NCBI GenBank assembly: GCA_021372245.1
Contig: JAJFUV010000362.1
Location: 1 to 64,000 of the forward strand
DNA length: 64,000 nucleotides
Reading direction: 5' to 3'
Source of the DNA: Terriglobales bacterium
Lineage (GTDB): Bacteria > Acidobacteriota > Terriglobia > Bryobacterales > Bryobacteraceae
Part shown: piece by piece, positions 63,199 through 64,000 of the stretch
How the letters are laid out: every line of letters begins with the position of its first letter
How positions within the stretch are numbered: the first letter of the stretch is position 1
Notes under the pieces: generated by a model
What the model was told of the DNA's origin: nothing
Database searches by the model: none
Seen by the model: only the letters and a program-made list of their open reading frames with translations
Position numbers and translations under genes: made by a program

Positions 63199-64000
63199 TT
63201 ACCAGTCCTTCCCACAAGCTCTTGATTGCTGGAATCGATCTTCTTTGACATCAGCAATCGAACTAGTTCGAGCCCTGAGAATATGGTCTGTCGCCTGGAA
63301 GATTCGCTGAGCGGCGTTCTCGGGGATGGTCTCACCTTCCAGCCAGTGCTGGATGTATCCCCTGGCCTCGGCAGCTCCGGGCAGGCGTAAGGTCTCACAA
63401 CAGATGAGTGCAACGGCCTCAGCCTCGACCTCCTTTAATGACCGCGAGATCTTCTCACCGTCTATCATCGGGCCTGATCCAATGTGGCCAAGAACGATAT
63501 GTGCCATTTCATGAAAGAGCGTCTTCCACGGCAGTGCAGCGAGTTGTGAGATAGCGATCTTCCGCTCCGTCGTGGCATAGCCTTGGCAGTTCCCATCGAG
63601 CATTGTGAATGGCTCCTCCTGAATCCCGAGTGTTGCCAGTGCAGCCTCACGGTCCCAGTCCGGAAGCGGTTCCGATTCATAGGCATTGCCCTCAGTCTGG
63701 GAGAGTACAAACCATCGGCTCCTATATACGAAGATGGTCCTGGCGCCAGCGTCGTCAGCGTTATTGGCGGCGGCGTCACCGGCAGCCTCGGCACGCCTCC
63801 GTTCCCACTCCTTGGCGTAGAGGGTAATGGGCATGCAGAGTGTCAGTGCCTTCTCGCCCTTCCGTACGTGCCGCCCCAGTTCCTTCCATCGCTGGAAGGT
63901 CGCGATGGGGCCTGGTTGAATACTACGAGCATGGCACTGGAGTAGTGCAAGGATCTGGTTCCCAAGCGAGTAGTTCCAGAACCTGCTGTAAGCCTCATGG
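63199..64000 (-). CDS. ardC: ArdC-type antirestriction protein (partial, runs off the right edge)
   Basis: The frame is open from 63199 to the window end (about 267 residues visible). The upstream part (YSRFWNYSLGNQILALLQCH, then QRWKELGRHVRKGEKAL) is the ArdC N-terminal single-stranded-DNA-binding domain, and the downstream part has the zinc protease-like H-E-x2-H (LFHEMAHIVLGH) with CQGYATTERKIAISQLAALP. ArdC protects mobile DNA from host restriction after transfer. It supports the view that this block is a transferable element. The first 20 or so residues lie outside. Confidence 0.88.
   Translation of the reverse strand, partial: HEAYSRFWNYSLGNQILALLQCHARSIQPGPIATFQRWKELGRHVRKGEKALTLCMPITLYAKEWERRRAEAAGDAAANNADDAGARTIFVYRSRWFVLSQTEGNAYESEPLPDWDREAALATLGIQEEPFTMLDGNCQGYATTERKIAISQLAALPWKTLFHEMAHIVLGHIGSGPMIDGEKISRSLKEVEAEAVALICCETLRLPGAAEARGYIQHWLEGETIPENAAQRIFQATDHILRARTSSIADVKEDRFQQSRACGKDW

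Noticed and set aside
1-64000. CRISPR array
   Set aside because: No regularly spaced 24-40-base direct repeats seen; the tandem repeats present are the HPP codons and the short G-rich units.

Overview
The window looks like a soil-type Acidobacteriota chromosome (Solibacter/Bryobacter-like). This is inferred from high GC, secreted glycoside-hydrolase paralogs, a NifJ plus DHOD-like pair, small secreted proteins and a HipA_2-type kinase; no rRNA or marker gene confirms it. It divides into three blocks.

Block 1 (about 1-17.05 kb) is accessory DNA. It holds the end of a Toprim primase, two secreted proteins (one M23-like), an IS66 transposase tail, a large serine recombinase, a primase/helicase-type ATPase, an XRE plus RuvC-like pair, a tyrosine recombinase broken by a stop codon, a HipA-like kinase, a sigma-70-like factor, a zf-HC2-like protein and a PilZ protein. 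Its most striking content is a tightly overlapping three-gene operon at 14.37-16.64 kb: a 45-aa peptide with six His-Pro-Pro repeats and a C-terminal Gly, an E2-E1 fusion, and a JAB/JAMM peptidase. The block ends abruptly at a truncated yifB/comM gene near 17.05 kb, so this is a rearrangement junction.

Block 2 (about 17.05-42.77 kb) is ordinary chromosome: Sel1-repeat protein, MscS channel, DHOD-like protein plus pyruvate:ferredoxin oxidoreductase (one operon), a zinc-ribbon/secreted-protein cluster, two tandem GH42-like proteins followed by a DUF4838 protein, a frameshifted HAD-IIA phosphatase, a Cache-domain membrane protein, a lipoprotein, a methyltransferase, a RidA-like protein, a lipoprotein glycosidase and tRNA-Ser(CGA).

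Block 3 (42.77-64 kb) is an integrative element entered at the tRNA-Ser. It carries a tyrosine integrase, a zinc-ribbon protein, an excisionase, a DUF3987-like ATPase, a HEPN-like protein and a phosphatase that has lost its catalytic loop. A defence core follows. A short type II CBASS operon (DUF3892, CD-NTase, stand-alone E2, patatin effector) is transcribed away from an XRE/ImmA regulator pair that heads a type I restriction-modification operon, whose HsdR has an extra N-terminal HNH nuclease domain. An 18-bp perfect inverted repeat (48.53 and 61.13 kb) brackets this core. Beyond it lie a PLD-family protein, two small unknown genes and an ArdC-type antirestriction protein that runs off the window. 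The genome thus holds two separate ubiquitin-like conjugation modules: an E2-only one inside CBASS, and an E2-E1/JAB one with no CD-NTase but with a tiny proline-rich peptide in the place where a modifier or target gene would be expected.
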